A stretch of 64,000 nucleotides of DNA from Ophiodon elongatus (Eukaryota > Chordata > Actinopteri > Perciformes > Hexagrammidae): assembly GCA_016806645.1 (NCBI GenBank), contig JACSYO010000389.1, positions 3,912,001-3,976,000 of the forward strand, given 5' to 3'. Below, piece after piece: positions 1-11,829 of this stretch. The position numbers were made by a program, and so were the translations under genes. The notes under the pieces are model-generated. The model saw only the letters and a program-made list of their open reading frames with translations. It was not told the DNA's origin and made no database searches. Positions within the stretch are counted from its first letter, which is position 1. Every line of letters begins with the position of its first letter.

Positions 1-371
1 CGTCAGGAAAGGCCTTCCTGAAACCAACCGTGGAAAGCAGTCGTCATGTTGGCAGAGTTAGAGGGAAAATGTTTCCTCGTCGTTGTTGTTGTTTTATTTC
101 GCAAATATTCCAATTCATGTCACGTCATGGTTAGTGACCTGTAGGCACCAGGACGGTGAGGTCATCGGGTTGCCCTGGGTATCCACGGGAACATGGATGT
201 CATATTTGCGTTTCAGCTCCTAAAGATGTCAAAGTATTTTTCTTCTCCTTTCAACTCCTCTTCAAATTCTCCGTCCGGCTTTCCCCTCCTTTTTTGTATG
301 CGCTCGCGTTCAGTTTCACTTTCATTTATTAAAATTCGGACTCTCGTGCACGATGCTCTCTTTCTCACCAG

Positions 372-446
372 CTTTCGGACGATGACCTCCAGGATTACCA
401 CGACGCATACAGACCACGGATGGGCGAAATGCATGCCTTTAACATG
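372..446 (+). CDS. mettl25: mettl25 exon (third from last)
   Basis: 75 bases, 25 codons, between acceptor ttctcaccag and donor gtaggt. Reads LSDDDLQDYHD... ending in AFNM. The overlapping ATG-started frame in +1 is a shadow. Confidence 0.8.
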
Positions 447-3326
447 GTAGGTCCTCGATTATTGATTTAACCGAACTGGAGAGCACGAGAAAACATTTTC
501 ATTCCTGTAGAATTAGATTGTATAACGCCAATAAATTGCAGACCATTAAGTGAGATCATCGTAGTCTGCTGGGAATGCTTGCACAGAATGGGAAGAAAAC
601 CAGCGTCTGGTCGCAGCGCAGACCACTAATTGAAGTGTCGACCAACATACCAATTTTCTCTCATGACACAAAGCAGTGAAATGTTTTTCGGGGATCGCCC
701 ACCAGCTACTGGGAAGACACTCGTCATGGTGGGTTTGAGTATGGGGAGTCGGTATTAAGAGTAGCTGAGAAGGCATAACCTACGAGCAATTTTTGTGTCG
801 GATAGACAAAAAAATAAGGTCCCTGCGAAAAACACTGATATGAAATAATCACATACATGTTTAACGTCATCTCGTGTCGTCATCTGTGTGCAGTTGAAGG
901 TGACCCTGGCTCCGTGTATTGAAGGTCTGATTATCCTCGATCGCCTCTGCTACCTGAAAGAACAGGTAAAGTAATTTCAGTCGGGACACGCTCATCAGTC
1001 ATTCATTGCCAAAATAATGTGAATTCATTTTGGAGGCGTGGCTCTGCTCCCACGATGGATCCCCTTTTTGAAGGAACCTGGAATACATGAAGTCATACTG
1101 GATAGACACAAAGCATAGAAATTATGTAGATGTAGAAATAAAGAGCACCAACTAAATTTGTTTCTAGGTTCCGCCAACTGTAGTGGTTAGTTCATGATTA
1201 TATTTATATATAAGAAAAAACATAAGGAGCAGGTATAAAAAAAGATTCTAAACTGACCTAAAAATACTTAAAAACTGAATTTCCTGAGAACTTTCTATCT
1301 TTTTCTTTATTATGTGTTCGAGGGAAGATAATATGAATCTATTTGAGGCAAAATGTTTCATGTAGGGCTGCGTCTAGTGATTATTTTTTGTATCTTTTAA
1401 TCTGCAGTCTCTCAATTAGTAGATAAATCGTTCCCAGAGGTCATGTTGATGTCTCTGTTTCCAAACACAAAGATACTCTCGTCTCTATCACAGACGCCGA
1501 AGAAAATCAGCAAACATTCACATTTCAGAATCTGAAACCAGCACATGCTCTGTAGTCTTCTTTAGACAGCCGAGCCATTAGTGGAAATAAATCAACGATT
1601 GTATATATTTAATATATACATGTCTCAAAACCTCTTTGAAAACAAAAACCTCTTTGAAAACAAATAGAACTTTTAACAAACTAGAAACCAAAAAAACTAA
1701 AACTGCAGTAAAATTGCAGTCATAGCTCTTAGTGAATTTCAGCCGCAGCCATGTGACACACAGGGCTCACTCTTTCCCCGCTGCCAGCTGGACTCATCTT
1801 TATAATCTGCTTGTACAGCTTGTTGATTGGGATTTGAAATTTGCTTCCCATATGATGAAAGCAAAGACAGAGAAATCTCAGCTGAGATCTTTGGTGATTC
1901 AGATCCCTGACAATAATATAGGTGTCGGCTAAATTAAAGCCAGCCTGCAATTTGACGTCTCGTGCTTCTGCAGCCAAACACAACATGCTATAATCTTCAG
2001 CCGGAGTCATTCTGATGAGAAATGTAGGAGCCGAAAGCTTTTGAAGTTGTGATTACATGCGTGGCTGTGTGTCAGATGGACTTCCTTAATAGGGTCCTGT
2101 AATCAAACTACATCACGGCAAGAGCGCTGGTCAGCTGGAGCAGAGGGAGGAAAAAGAGGAGGCGATGACTATACGTGAATATGATCCATGTGATGATAAG
2201 TGTGCTGAAGCGCGTTCAGCCTTAAAGGAGGATACAAGCGCACACATATCGCAGGTTGTTTACGTTCTGAACATGAGTTGTGATTATTATTCCGAAACGT
2301 TCTGTAGGTTGTTGTAGGTTTCCATAGAGTCCTCGCTCTAGTGTTGATAGTTAAACAATGATGCACTTATTAAGCAATGCATACACTGTGACGCGATGTC
2401 TGCTGAAAGGTCAAGGGAGCGAAAAGTGGCGGATGAAATATGCACTGGTGATCCTGTGTGTGTTAGCAACAATCTAATGATCAAGGAAAATAGTCTTGTG
2501 TGTGTGTGTGTGTGTGTGCTGTTTTTAGCGACGGGGTTGTTGGTCTGTGTTTTGGAAATATCTCGACGTCTATTTGATGGGTTGCCATGACATTTCGCGC
2601 AGGCCTTCATTGTCCCCAGAGGATGAATCTCACTGACTTTTGGCATCCCCTGACTTTTCCTCTGACACCACCGTGAAGTCGACGTTTGTGCTTTAGAGTG
2701 AAATGCCTCAACAGCTATTGGACATTCGTGGTACCCAGAGGATGATTCATAACAACTTTGAGTGATCCCTTCTTTCCATGGAGCGCCATCATCACGAGCG
2801 CTAACTCAAATGTTAGCACTCACGAGGTTTCCCCGTGCTTCCCATTTCGACCGTCCTTGTATGGATGCAGCAAAAGTGAGGCCTTTCCGAAGCAGCTAGT
2901 GTGGCTGATGACTTAGTCTTGTTTCTTTTCCAAAAAGACCGATCACTAAACCGAGAGCCACCAAGGAAGACAAACGTGTTTCACACATGAACGAGGGTCC
3001 ACCTGACACAATATTTGTACAGATGTTTCTTCTCTGGGGATTCAAGAGAGCAACCTTTAACAGGGAGAACATCATACAGCGGAGGACGCCAGGGGTTCAC
3101 GAAGCCAAATGGGAGGAGAATCAAGTTTTTTTACATTTTTTTTTATATCCATGTGTTTTTTATTCAGTTCTATTGTGTCTTATGGTTTGGTCTGGGTGTG
3201 TTTCTTTGTCTCCGACAGAAGGATTTATCATTCTCTGCACTGGTGCAACTCTTTGATCCCCTGCTGTCTCCGAGATGTTACGCTGTCGTCGGACTGAAGA
3301 GTCGGGAAGAAAAAAATCCATGTTGA
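372..3326 (+). CDS. mettl25: mettl25, 3' part (last three coding exons)
   Basis: C-terminal end of methyltransferase-like protein 25, a predicted SAM-dependent methyltransferase of the Methyltransf_32 type whose substrate is not established. Three exons join in frame: 372-446, 894-965 and 3219-3326, giving 84 residues before a TGA. Visible family signatures are the acidic start LSDDDLQDYHDAYRPRM, then LAPCIEGLIILDRLCYLKEQ, then the terminal ALVQLFDPLLSPRCYAVVGL block, which I recognise from vertebrate METTL25. Borders are AG/GT throughout. The SAM-binding core lies upstream of the window. The gene sits 7.9 kb upstream of tmtc2 in the same direction, matching the human order as I remember it, and this favours METTL25 over its paralogue METTL25B. 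The first 370 bases probably hold an intron; I could not define an exon there. Confidence 0.85.
447..893 (+). other. mettl25 intron
   Basis: 447-base intron bounded by gtaggt and tgtgtgcag. No coding or repeat signal seen. Confidence 0.75.
894..965 (+). CDS. mettl25: mettl25 exon (second from last)
   Basis: 72 bases, 24 codons, phase 0 on both sides, between acceptor tgtgtgcag and donor gtaaag. Encodes LKVTLAPCIEG then LIILDRLCYLKEQ, a conserved hydrophobic segment of the METTL25 C terminus. There is no ATG in it, so it is easily missed by ORF searches. Confidence 0.85.
1363..1548 (+). repeat. Dispersed teleost repeat, copy 1
   Basis: Diverged copy of a repeat I know from many fish genomes, beginning 'agggctgc..ctagtgattatttt' and ending 'aacattcacatttcagaatctgaaaccag'. 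Related blocks occur at 12430-12562 and 27750-27872. Family name not assigned from memory. Confidence 0.6.
2497..2518 (+). repeat. TG microsatellite
   Basis: Eleven TG units in the mettl25 last intron. Confidence 0.9.
3219..3326 (+). CDS. mettl25: mettl25 last coding exon
   Basis: Starts after acceptor ctccgacag and ends at TGA 3324-3326. Encodes KDLSFSALVQLFDPLLSPR then CYAVVGLKSREEKNPC. The SALV-LFDP-SPRCYAV block is the conserved end of the family. The tail after GLK is short and species-specific. Confidence 0.87.
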   Translation, partial: KDLSFSALVQLFDPLLSPRCYAVVGLKSREEKNPC

Positions 3327-3557
3327 TTAACATACTTATGCACACGATTGCAATACACTGCTTGAGAGGTTATGATTACACATGATTGTATCAGCAATCA
3401 TACTTGAGTGATTGTGTTATGTATGTTTTCTCTCCTGCTTGTTTTGATTATATGTATGATTTCATCTACATTTTGTCATTTATGAATGCGGTCTCTGTAT
3501 TACTTTTAGCAAACATCTTGTTTTGTTTTATATACGCTTTACTGTTTTTTGATGAAC

Positions 3558-3563
3558 AATAAA
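3558..3563 (+). terminator. mettl25 poly(A) signal
   Basis: Canonical AATAAA 232 bases after the mettl25 stop. A GT-rich stretch (gtccttgactgtgtgcgtcc) follows about 22 bases later, as expected of a cleavage and polyadenylation site, putting the transcript end near 3580. Confidence 0.7.
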
Positions 3564-5530
3564 TCTCCAGCATTTTTAGCTTTTAGTCCTTGACTGTGTG
3601 CGTCCTCATGAAAACACATGCTCAAAACACCTGGAAAAACTGTCAGTCCTGTTTGATTGGATTGTATCCATCTCGGCCTTTTGTCTTTATGTTTCGTGCG
3701 TCTTGAGGAAACACTTGTTTTTAAGGGCCGTTCGGGGAGCCAGGGGCATTGTGGGATTTAGGGAGGCTTGGATCCCCTCTGTTGACAGGTCTGGAAAGCC
3801 CATTTCTAGGCTCCCAAACCAGAGGAAGTAGGGGAAATGATAGACAGGGCAAGAGGCGCCCTTGACCCCGTTTTACTTCTGTTTTGCTTTGTGCTTGGTC
3901 ATTTAATGAATCACTCTCCTCTTACATGTTTGATAACAAATGTTATAGTCTCGAGTACGGGCATGAATTATGGTAGTGGCACTTGCACTAAAGCTGAGAG
4001 AAAGCAGACACAAGGTAAGGAGGGAAGTGGAGCCTGTAGGGCACCAAAAACATGACATTATTTTACAGTGGGATTGTTAACATTAGGAAATACTATTTGA
4101 AATACCACAAGAGTCAAATTCTTACAATTTGCTTATAGATACTGACATATACAATTCACCTCTGTGTATTTGAGACCATAAACTTCCCTTTGTTGTTTTT
4201 TAGACTACAATGAGATGTCTTAGGGCAGACTGAAATATATAAATTGTGTTTTTATTAAGAACATAAACACTTATTGAGTCAGCTATAACACTTCAGCACC
4301 TTGCTTTGCGATTAAGAGTACATGAAAAAATAGTTAGCAAGTGGAGAAGTTAAAACCGCTCAAAGCAACCAAATGGATAAATGGTTGAAAATAGAAAACT
4401 TCCCACTTAAAGCAAAAGATACATTGTTGAAATATTGTAGCCAAACATACTGGCTAAAATGAACAAGATAGGGTTGTATGTAGTGTTGAAATGTTATTGT
4501 ATAAATGGTTCAAATAGTTAGCTAAAATTGATAGATAAATGGTGGAAACATTTGGAACATAAAAAGTGTCATCAATGGAATCTAACAGTTCTGTAGGTGT
4601 ATCTGACCAAAAAAAAGGGTTACGTCTTTCATATTGAACATTCATTCTGTCATAATATGTGTATAACACGTGTGTCTCTCTCACTATCTACCACTGAGTC
4701 AGCTGCTGTGCACGTGAACAGTGTTGATTAAAGCTCTGTAGGAACATCCTTTTTATCATTATTATGGAGACAGAAATAGCCTGAAACAATGGGAATGTGA
4801 CAGACTGTGCAGTGCTCGTGCAAAGCACTTCCTCATATCACATCTCCCACTGCTTCTATTCTGTGTGACTGCAGCAGCGGCAGCAGCAGCCTGCACATCT
4901 GTAGGCCATCCATAGGTCCTGTCAACGTTGCCGCGGTGAAACCGTGTCCCAGAGCTTTATTTTTACCTCGGTAAAGACAGATGGTGAGGCTCTCCGCTGC
5001 GCCTGGACCATGTTTGGATCCGGCACCGAGTTTCCCGCTGACAGCCTGCTCTCGTGGCCAAACCAGACGGACTCGAATGCAAGCAACTCAAGACTCGAAC
5101 GGGGCTTGTTTTGGGATACAAGCGTTGCCTGGTTTTGTTGCGGCTGAGTGAGTCACGTCCTGTCGACCTGTCCCGTCCTTGATGCTTGCACGCATGTTTG
5201 CCCACATACAGTATATGTATATATAAACACAACCTGGCACTGTCCTCTTTCATGTGCCCACATAGAAGACGAGAAAAATGTCACGAAATAAAAGGCCTGC
5301 TTCCATTGTGCACAAACAAACACGGACATTTGTTGGAAAATAAGCAGCAAAAGCTGTCAAGGCAATGCAATGTCGGTAAAACACAATTTCCTGAGTCTGC
5401 ACTTAAGGCAGGAAAGCAGGGTCAGGGATGTGATGAAGGCTTGGAGACAGAAATAGTCGGCATGGGGAATCATGCAAGGCAATCCCACCTTGGATGACTT
5501 TTCATTGCAAGTTAGGAATGAGAGGAAGCG

Positions 5531-5560
5531 GAGGGGAAGTGAGGGGAAGTGAGGGGAGTG
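5531..5560 (+). repeat. Short 10-base tandem repeat
   Basis: Three tandem units of GAGGGGAAGT, the last diverged to GAGGGGAGTG. Confidence 0.8.
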
Positions 5561-7969
5561 CGTCAAACACTGCGGTCCTTTGCTGTGATCCCTGTTTCTC
5601 ACGGATATGACTCAAGTTCCTGCTGTCCTCTTTGATGTGAAAGACCATCTCAAGGTTTCCTTCTTCTTCATGTGCAGGAAGGGACCTGCATTTGCCGTTT
5701 GTATCCTTTAAAACGTCATCCAATCATGTCTACAAATTCTCAGCTGGTGGATGTTGTGGTTTAGATTGAAAGAACACCCTTTCTTCTGGCTCGTAAAGTT
5801 ACTACAAGGAACTTTGAGCTGGTTATGAAACCGTTTCAATTTAATCCTGATGCCTCCGTGTGACCTACATAAGCAATATAGTTAATCTTAATATCAGATT
5901 CCCAATCAATTAACTTAAAATAATCAAAGGGTAAAATTTGGAAGGAAAGTGGCGGGCTTTATTAAGCATCAAACTTGAAAAGGAGGTAAAGGAGCGAGAG
6001 ATAGAAGTGGGTTAATGAAGGGATCATTTGTAAAAAGTCGGGAAGGATGGTGACGATGAGAAAGCTGTTCAAAGGTCTGTAGCAGCATCACGAGCACACC
6101 GCAACCACCACCACTCGTACACTCACTCTCATACACACCTAATGTCTTCCATCTGAGCATGTTCATCATGTTGTCCAGTTTTAACTGTGCCCAAACACAA
6201 ACTGGGATTAGCTTCTTTCTTTTTTTTCGGGGCCTGGGCAGACAGCCACCAGACAGAAGAGTGCCAGGAAGTGGCCCTGGCTGCCGTCATCATGCCCCTT
6301 CAGTCACGAACAGGCTGCACTTCTCTGCCAGATGCCCTGCTTGTGAGAAAGAGGGGATTTGGCTGGATGTTGAGCTGGGCACACACGGTTTGTTTTAGAT
6401 TAAAATCTGCTGTTATCACCTCAAATCACTCCAGATTTAATCTCTGGAGAGCTGCATTTACAAATATTGCATTTCACACCTGTCAGAAATGAATCAGTGG
6501 ACGCGTAAACAGGCATGTCAAACGTTTGACTCTGAGCCTCGAGAAATGCACTGTTTTCAATGTGAAATCCAGTAATCACGGATTACCCAATAACAATACT
6601 TGTCCCTCTGATTCATATTTTCCATTAATCTTGCCCATGTTATGCAAATAAATATCAAATTAGATAAATATAAAACATCTGCCAAGTCACAGGAAACAAT
6701 CAGAAAAAAATAGAAAGACTGTTAAATGTGGCTTGTAGAAAGTAGTACTCCCATTCCAGAGCTATGATTTACATGACTAAAACTTGCTTTGATTGTATTT
6801 TACTAAAATCTAATGACTTGTTTGAAGAATATACATCCAGAATCTGTAAATATCTTCAGTGAGCTGTGATTTAAGGGCTACTGAGATTACAGTAAATACT
6901 GTAAAATACATTCCCTGTAGAATTTACATCATGTTAGCACAAACTGCATTGTTTAATGGATGTGACAGAAAGAAACTAAAGTGGAGCACCACAACGATTA
7001 AGAATTTCTAAAATGATTTTTTTTCCTGTCATGTAGAGTAATTGTCAATGGGTTTAAATACTTTCCTGAGGTAAGAAAATGCTTTGAGCTGTATGAATTG
7101 GATTTATAGTATCACTGAACGCATAGTATCAATATAAAAGCCTCTAATTTAACCAGTCAGGTTGAGCATCCCTCCCCTTTTATTCCCCCTCGATGACGCA
7201 GCTTCAGACTCCAAAACACATCAAATTTATTGCACACATGATAATAGGAAATGACATATGAGCTGCTGCTTTTTATGGTTATATGGGGTTTTATTTGATT
7301 TCTTTTTGTTTTATTTCCTTTTCACAGTCTGTCTTTTCTAAAACAATACAATCCACTGACCCTTTTAACTGAGATTCAAACCATTGTAGACTCCATCTTC
7401 AGTGGAGTGTGACAGTAAACTTACAATAAAACTAAGTATCCTTCTTAATTCAGCGCCAAACCCAAACAACCGTCGAGCCCACCCCTCTTATTCCACACAG
7501 TTATATTTGTGATCTTCCGGAGCGGAGCGAGGAGGTGACTCAGGCTGTGCCACAAACCAGGGTGGATTTGATTTGATGCGTGATGTCTCCTGATTTTAGG
7601 TCGGCGGGCTTCAATGTTGACATTAATACCATGCAAGTGCTATTTCTGTGAGGGCAGGGCCCAGGCTCGGTCTTTCCAGCTGTGATTGTCTGTTTCCTGC
7701 GTGATGTTTATCTGCTGGGGTGAAGTAGCAGTTTTTCCGGAGTAGATAGCACGGTGTAATTACCATTACTCGCTCCGTAAAGCTTAAAGGGGAGAGGAAA
7801 TCTCTTAATAACAGGGTTGATGGAAATACAATTTGTTGTTCGAGACTGTCCCGTTGATTAGTTTTGTCTCTTGAATTGCATGTGGTAACCTAAAATGAGC
7901 ATTGTCGTGTATCACATAAAATCATGTGGTGCAATTCTGTATAATAACCATTGCACGGTGCTTATGGGA

Positions 7970-8140
7970 ATAATTTGACATTTTGGGAAGTATGCTTTCC
8001 TGACAAGAGATGTATCAAAAGTTTCATACCACTCGTGTGTGCGTTAAATATGAAGCTGCAGCCGGCAGCTTATTAGCTTAGCTTAGCATAAACACTGGAA
8101 ACGGGGAAACAGCTCTATTGGAAGGTAACAAAATAGCCAA
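7970..8140 (+). repeat. Dispersed teleost repeat, 'gacattttgggaa..gcttagcttagcat' type
   Basis: Matches from memory a very abundant fish repeat: 'gacattttgggaagtatgct', then 'tcataccactc', 'aaatatgaagctgcagccgg', 'ttagcttagcttagcataaa', 'ctggaaacggggaaacagct' and 'ggtaacaaaat' in the expected order. A diverged second copy lies at 20887-21035. Confidence 0.75.
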
Positions 8141-8709
8141 TGTACAGAAACCCTCTGGAGTCTGACTATCCACTGGTGAATACACTGTGCGTCTTTTGTT
8201 TATAGTAACGTAACTTTATTCATATGTTTGTATTAAATCATGTAGAACCAAGCTGAGACAATCAGTTAAATGTGCTGCCACTATATAATTTATATCTGTT
8301 AACCAAAATATTTTGTTTAGAGATTTTTTATTCCTTTACAAGCATACTTATGAAAAAGTCGACCGTATTATAGTTGTACTTTTTACATATCTCTGTTGTA
8401 TTTTTGTATATGAATATTTTTTGGTACATTGTTGCGCCTCTGTCTTTGTTCTTGTATGTCAGGTTCCTGGCTGGCAGCTTGATTTTGCTAAATTAACAAA
8501 ATCATGAATAAAACGGAGCTTGTGATGAAAAACAAGAATATCATTTAAAATATCGTATAACCTTTTCAACCTCTAAAAGATAAAAAATAAACTTTTCATG
8601 TACTCTCAATAGCTCTGAATATAACATTGTTTAAAAAGTGTGAAACAAAGACAAGAATTACTGAACTAACCAGATGATTAAATGACACAAAATATATATA
8701 ATGGGTCAT

Positions 8710-8768
8710 ATATTGAGCTTTAGAGGAACTGTTTCCCCTGTTTCTTTATGCTAAAGTAAGCTTCCCGG
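8710..8768 (-). repeat. Reverse fragment of the same teleost repeat
   Basis: Contains 'gagctttagagg', 'gtttcccctgtttctttatg' and 'ctaaagtaagcttcccggc', the reverse complement of the central part of the element at 7970-8140. Confidence 0.55.
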
Positions 8769-10350
8769 CATGACAATGATTTTAATCTTCTCATCTAACA
8801 ATAAACGTTTTTGCCAAAATGTTGGGGGAGGGCGTGCAATTTATTCATTCAAAGCATGTAGGCCCGTGCTGACAGCCTCAACAAAGATTAGTTTCATCAC
8901 ATGTCAAGTCAAATATGCAAACATTTGCTTTGTTGATGAGCAAAACAAAATGAGGCTTTAATGAGAAAACCCACATGCTTTTAAATCTTCAACAGGAAAG
9001 GACTGTCACTTCCTATAATAGATGAAAAAAAAAAAGGAGGAGAAAGAAGAAAACGACATTCATCAATAAATGTAAATACCCCCAATGATTTACCAGAGCT
9101 CTCAACTGCCCCTTCAGTCACCTGAAACCAAAAAAGGATGCTTTATTCAAGAATGTTGCCTGTTTACGCCTCAAAAGAGCAGGCAATATATATTCCTGAC
9201 GCCGCTCCACGTAGAGGACATCGCAGGTAATCAGTCAGACGGAGTAAACACTTCTTCTCCTGTAATGTGTTTGTTTTGCCCCGGGTCTGTTTATATTCTC
9301 TACAGGAGCATGTTTCCCTCGTTTCCTGAGCTAATCCCTTAATCACTTGTGCCGACTGCAAGACGCAGCACCCCTTGTCCCCCATGGGGCAGGGTAAAGT
9401 CGCAGCGTGCATCTTGCTTTTGTTTTTTTTGCCTGTGGGTTTGTTTGGGGTTTGTGTTGTGACAATGTTGGTGCGCAACTCCGCTAATCCGACAAAAACC
9501 AACCAAAAGAAGGCCGTGTCACAAGGTTGTGGCGTGACGAACGGACTGAGTCACTTCCAACAACCCAAACAAAGGCTCTCATTGGTTCCAGCTGGACACC
9601 GATGAATGCTATAGAAGAACATACGTCTCAGGTACAAAAACACAGAGGCCCGTCCAACAGGTTCCATGAGGTCAAGGTCAAGTCCTTTTCAGAATCTGGG
9701 TCTCTGGGGGCCACTGTTACAAATGACTGCTTTCGCCCCGTCACTGTCTCACCCATCACCGGCCGATGCCCTTGTGCTCCACAAGCCCCTCTCCAGCCAT
9801 CTGTTTTCCTCTCTCCGCTGCTCTGCACTGGATTTCTTTGCTCGGAGCCCTGACCGAGGGGCCAGGCGTTGGTCCAGCTGGTAGTCAGCGGGACCAGACT
9901 GCATGCTTCCAAACTGACGCCCAGATGCATTCTCACCATAGGGTGAGGTACAACAGTTCATCGATCACACCCACTATCCCAGTTTAGCCTCTCCATAGGG
10001 AGGCTGGGGGGTTGGTGTATAGCAAATTAATCAATATTTTTCATTTGGGGTTCGAATTAGATAATGTGATGAATATGGCAGCAGCCCCATCTCAGCTGTT
10101 TAGCAGGACACCACAGCATTACATGTGTTGTCTGATTTGCCCCCCCCCCTCATCAGCTTCCTTTCAATGTTTTCCAAAGTCACAATTCAGAATGGGAAAT
10201 ATTCCAGTTTATTTCTCAACAGGACAAACATGTAATCTTTATTTTACTAGATCAAGATAGAGGTCTGACATGGGATTAATTAGGTCAACATTGCATCCTA
10301 CAAGTCCTGCAAAACATAAAAAAATATATGTTTTATAGATTTTTAGTGTC

Positions 10351-10353
<3 letters not shown>

Positions 10354-10389
<36 letters not shown>
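10354..10389 (+). repeat. AT microsatellite
   Basis: About 18 uninterrupted AT units, roughly 860 bases upstream of the tmtc2 start codon. Confidence 0.95.
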
Positions 10390-10391
<2 letters not shown>

Positions 10392-10779
10392 AACATTATC
10401 ATGATATCATTTTATATTATCTCAGTTTTGGTAGTGGTTCAGGTTTAGTTTTTTTACTTTAAATTTGTGTTTAAGTCATTTTTTTATTTTAAAATGTGCA
10501 AATGATAACAATTCAAAACTTAAAGTCAAGGTTGATAACGTGACTATTGTGTTCATGCCAATGTATTTTTTGTCATATGGCCCAGTTTAAAAAATAATAA
10601 ACCCTAAAAGGTGCCATTTTGTCTATTGAGTAACACTAAATTAAATACACATACAACGCTGGACTTCTGATATAGATTCACATTCCTGACTTCCTTTACA
10701 GGATTCATCATTATTCTAGTTCACCAGTGATGCACAAAAACACAATTACTTATTTCAGGCACCACCTTTTTTTTCTCTT

Positions 10780-11214
10780 TTTTTTTTCCTCCAGTGCAGC
10801 TCCCACTGCGCATGCTCAGCCTCCCTGAAAACCACATGCGTCTCCCCGCTCTACTCTCTCCAGTGCCAAGGCGGAGAGATGCGCACACTGAGGACACCGC
10901 AGCACAGAAATGCGCACCCGGCTCTAGCGTCACCTCCCGGCCCCGCTGACCCGTCTCCCACCACTATGGGTCACAGGGAATATGGCTAACTTTGACACAC
11001 TTTGCATGTCACGGGGAAATGCCCTGCGTTTGTCTGGAGCGCCGCGCTGCCGAGCGGCTGAATTGAGAGCACAATAACACAGAGAGATACTTGAGAGACG
11101 GACGGAGGGTGGGAGGCAGGAAGGTGTGTGGGGGGTGGGGGGGAGAGAGAGAGAGAGAGAGACCTGATTCCAGTCATTTCCATCCCAGCTCCTCTCCCAC
11201 TTTGGCTTTGAGAG
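10780..11214 (+). promoter_or_regulatory. tmtc2 promoter and 5' UTR region
   Basis: GC- and CpG-rich block in otherwise AT-rich surroundings, ending at the tmtc2 start codon; CpG enrichment continues to about 11460. It has an NRF1-like palindrome core TGCGCATGC at 10807-10815, two further TGCGCA matches (near 10879 and 10910) and no convincing TATA box, as is usual for broadly expressed CpG-island promoters. The transcription start cannot be fixed from sequence. A GA run at 11145-11162 lies in the likely leader. Confidence 0.5.
11145..11162 (+). repeat. GA microsatellite in tmtc2 leader
   Basis: Run of about nine GA units, about 50 bases upstream of the start codon. Confidence 0.85.
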
Positions 11215-11297
11215 ATGATCACGGAGCTGGTGTGCACCGCCGTGGCAGTGGGTCTCTATCTGAACACGCTGGACGCAGATTTCTGCTACGATGACAG
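11215..11297 (+). CDS. tmtc2: tmtc2 exon 1 (coding part)
   Basis: 83 coding bases, residues 1-27 plus two bases of codon 28; donor AG|gtaggt. Encodes the signal-anchor-like first membrane segment and the luminal DADFCYDD motif. The acidic pair D26-D27 is the expected GT-C catalytic or metal-site region. The first ATG with good context that gives the family start is at 11215. Confidence 0.92.
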
Positions 11298-11768
11298 GTA
11301 GGTTTCTCCCGCGGAGCGGAGCGCAGTGAGCATCATCACCACCCGCTCCTCCACCTGTCATCTCCTCCTGTTACCTCCGCACGGTAGCGGAGGAGGAGGA
11401 GGGGGGAGGAGGAGAGGGGAGGAGGAGGGGAACTGGTCGCTGCGCCTGCCCCGCATGTTTGCATGTGCTTTTGTCCGTAGCCTGTAATGAATCACTGCTT
11501 ATGTTCTCCGGCTGTAGTGAGAGGCACAAAGCCAGGCAGGGGGACGGAAGGGGAACGTGCTGGAGCCCAATGCCCCTCAAACAGAACTTGGACCGCCGCT
11601 CATTGAGTTCACGTTGCTTTGTTGCTCCTAATTGCGTTGAATCGCCTTAAATCTCTTGGCCTTAATGTTGCCCATGTAACATACGTTACTATTATTATTG
11701 TATACATTATTTTTCTATATTTTTTTTTAGAAATATGCCTGATAAAGAGAGCGCACATCACACACACA

Positions 11769-11829
<61 letters not shown>

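Larger units (their letters stand above)
966..3218 (+). other. mettl25 last intron
   Basis: 2.25 kb intron bounded by gtaaag and ccgacag. It holds a dispersed teleost repeat (1363-1548) and a TG microsatellite (2497-2518). Open frames on both strands show no recognisable protein. Confidence 0.75.
3581..10779. other. Intergenic region mettl25-tmtc2
   Basis: 7.2 kb without a supported gene. All open frames are short and have no recognisable domain. It contains a short purine tandem repeat (5531-5560), two fragments of a common teleost repeat (7970-8140 and 8710-8768) and an AT microsatellite (10354-10389). The far end leads into the tmtc2 promoter. Confidence 0.6.

Noticed and set aside
1..371. 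Possible further mettl25 exon at the window start
   Set aside because: An open stretch at 3-80 has a faintly family-like end (RHVGRVRGK) but I could not find a convincing donor or the expected following residues.
11091..11294. Open frame overlapping the tmtc2 start
   Set aside because: It begins at TTG, not ATG, and overlaps exon 1 in another frame; not a supported upstream ORF.
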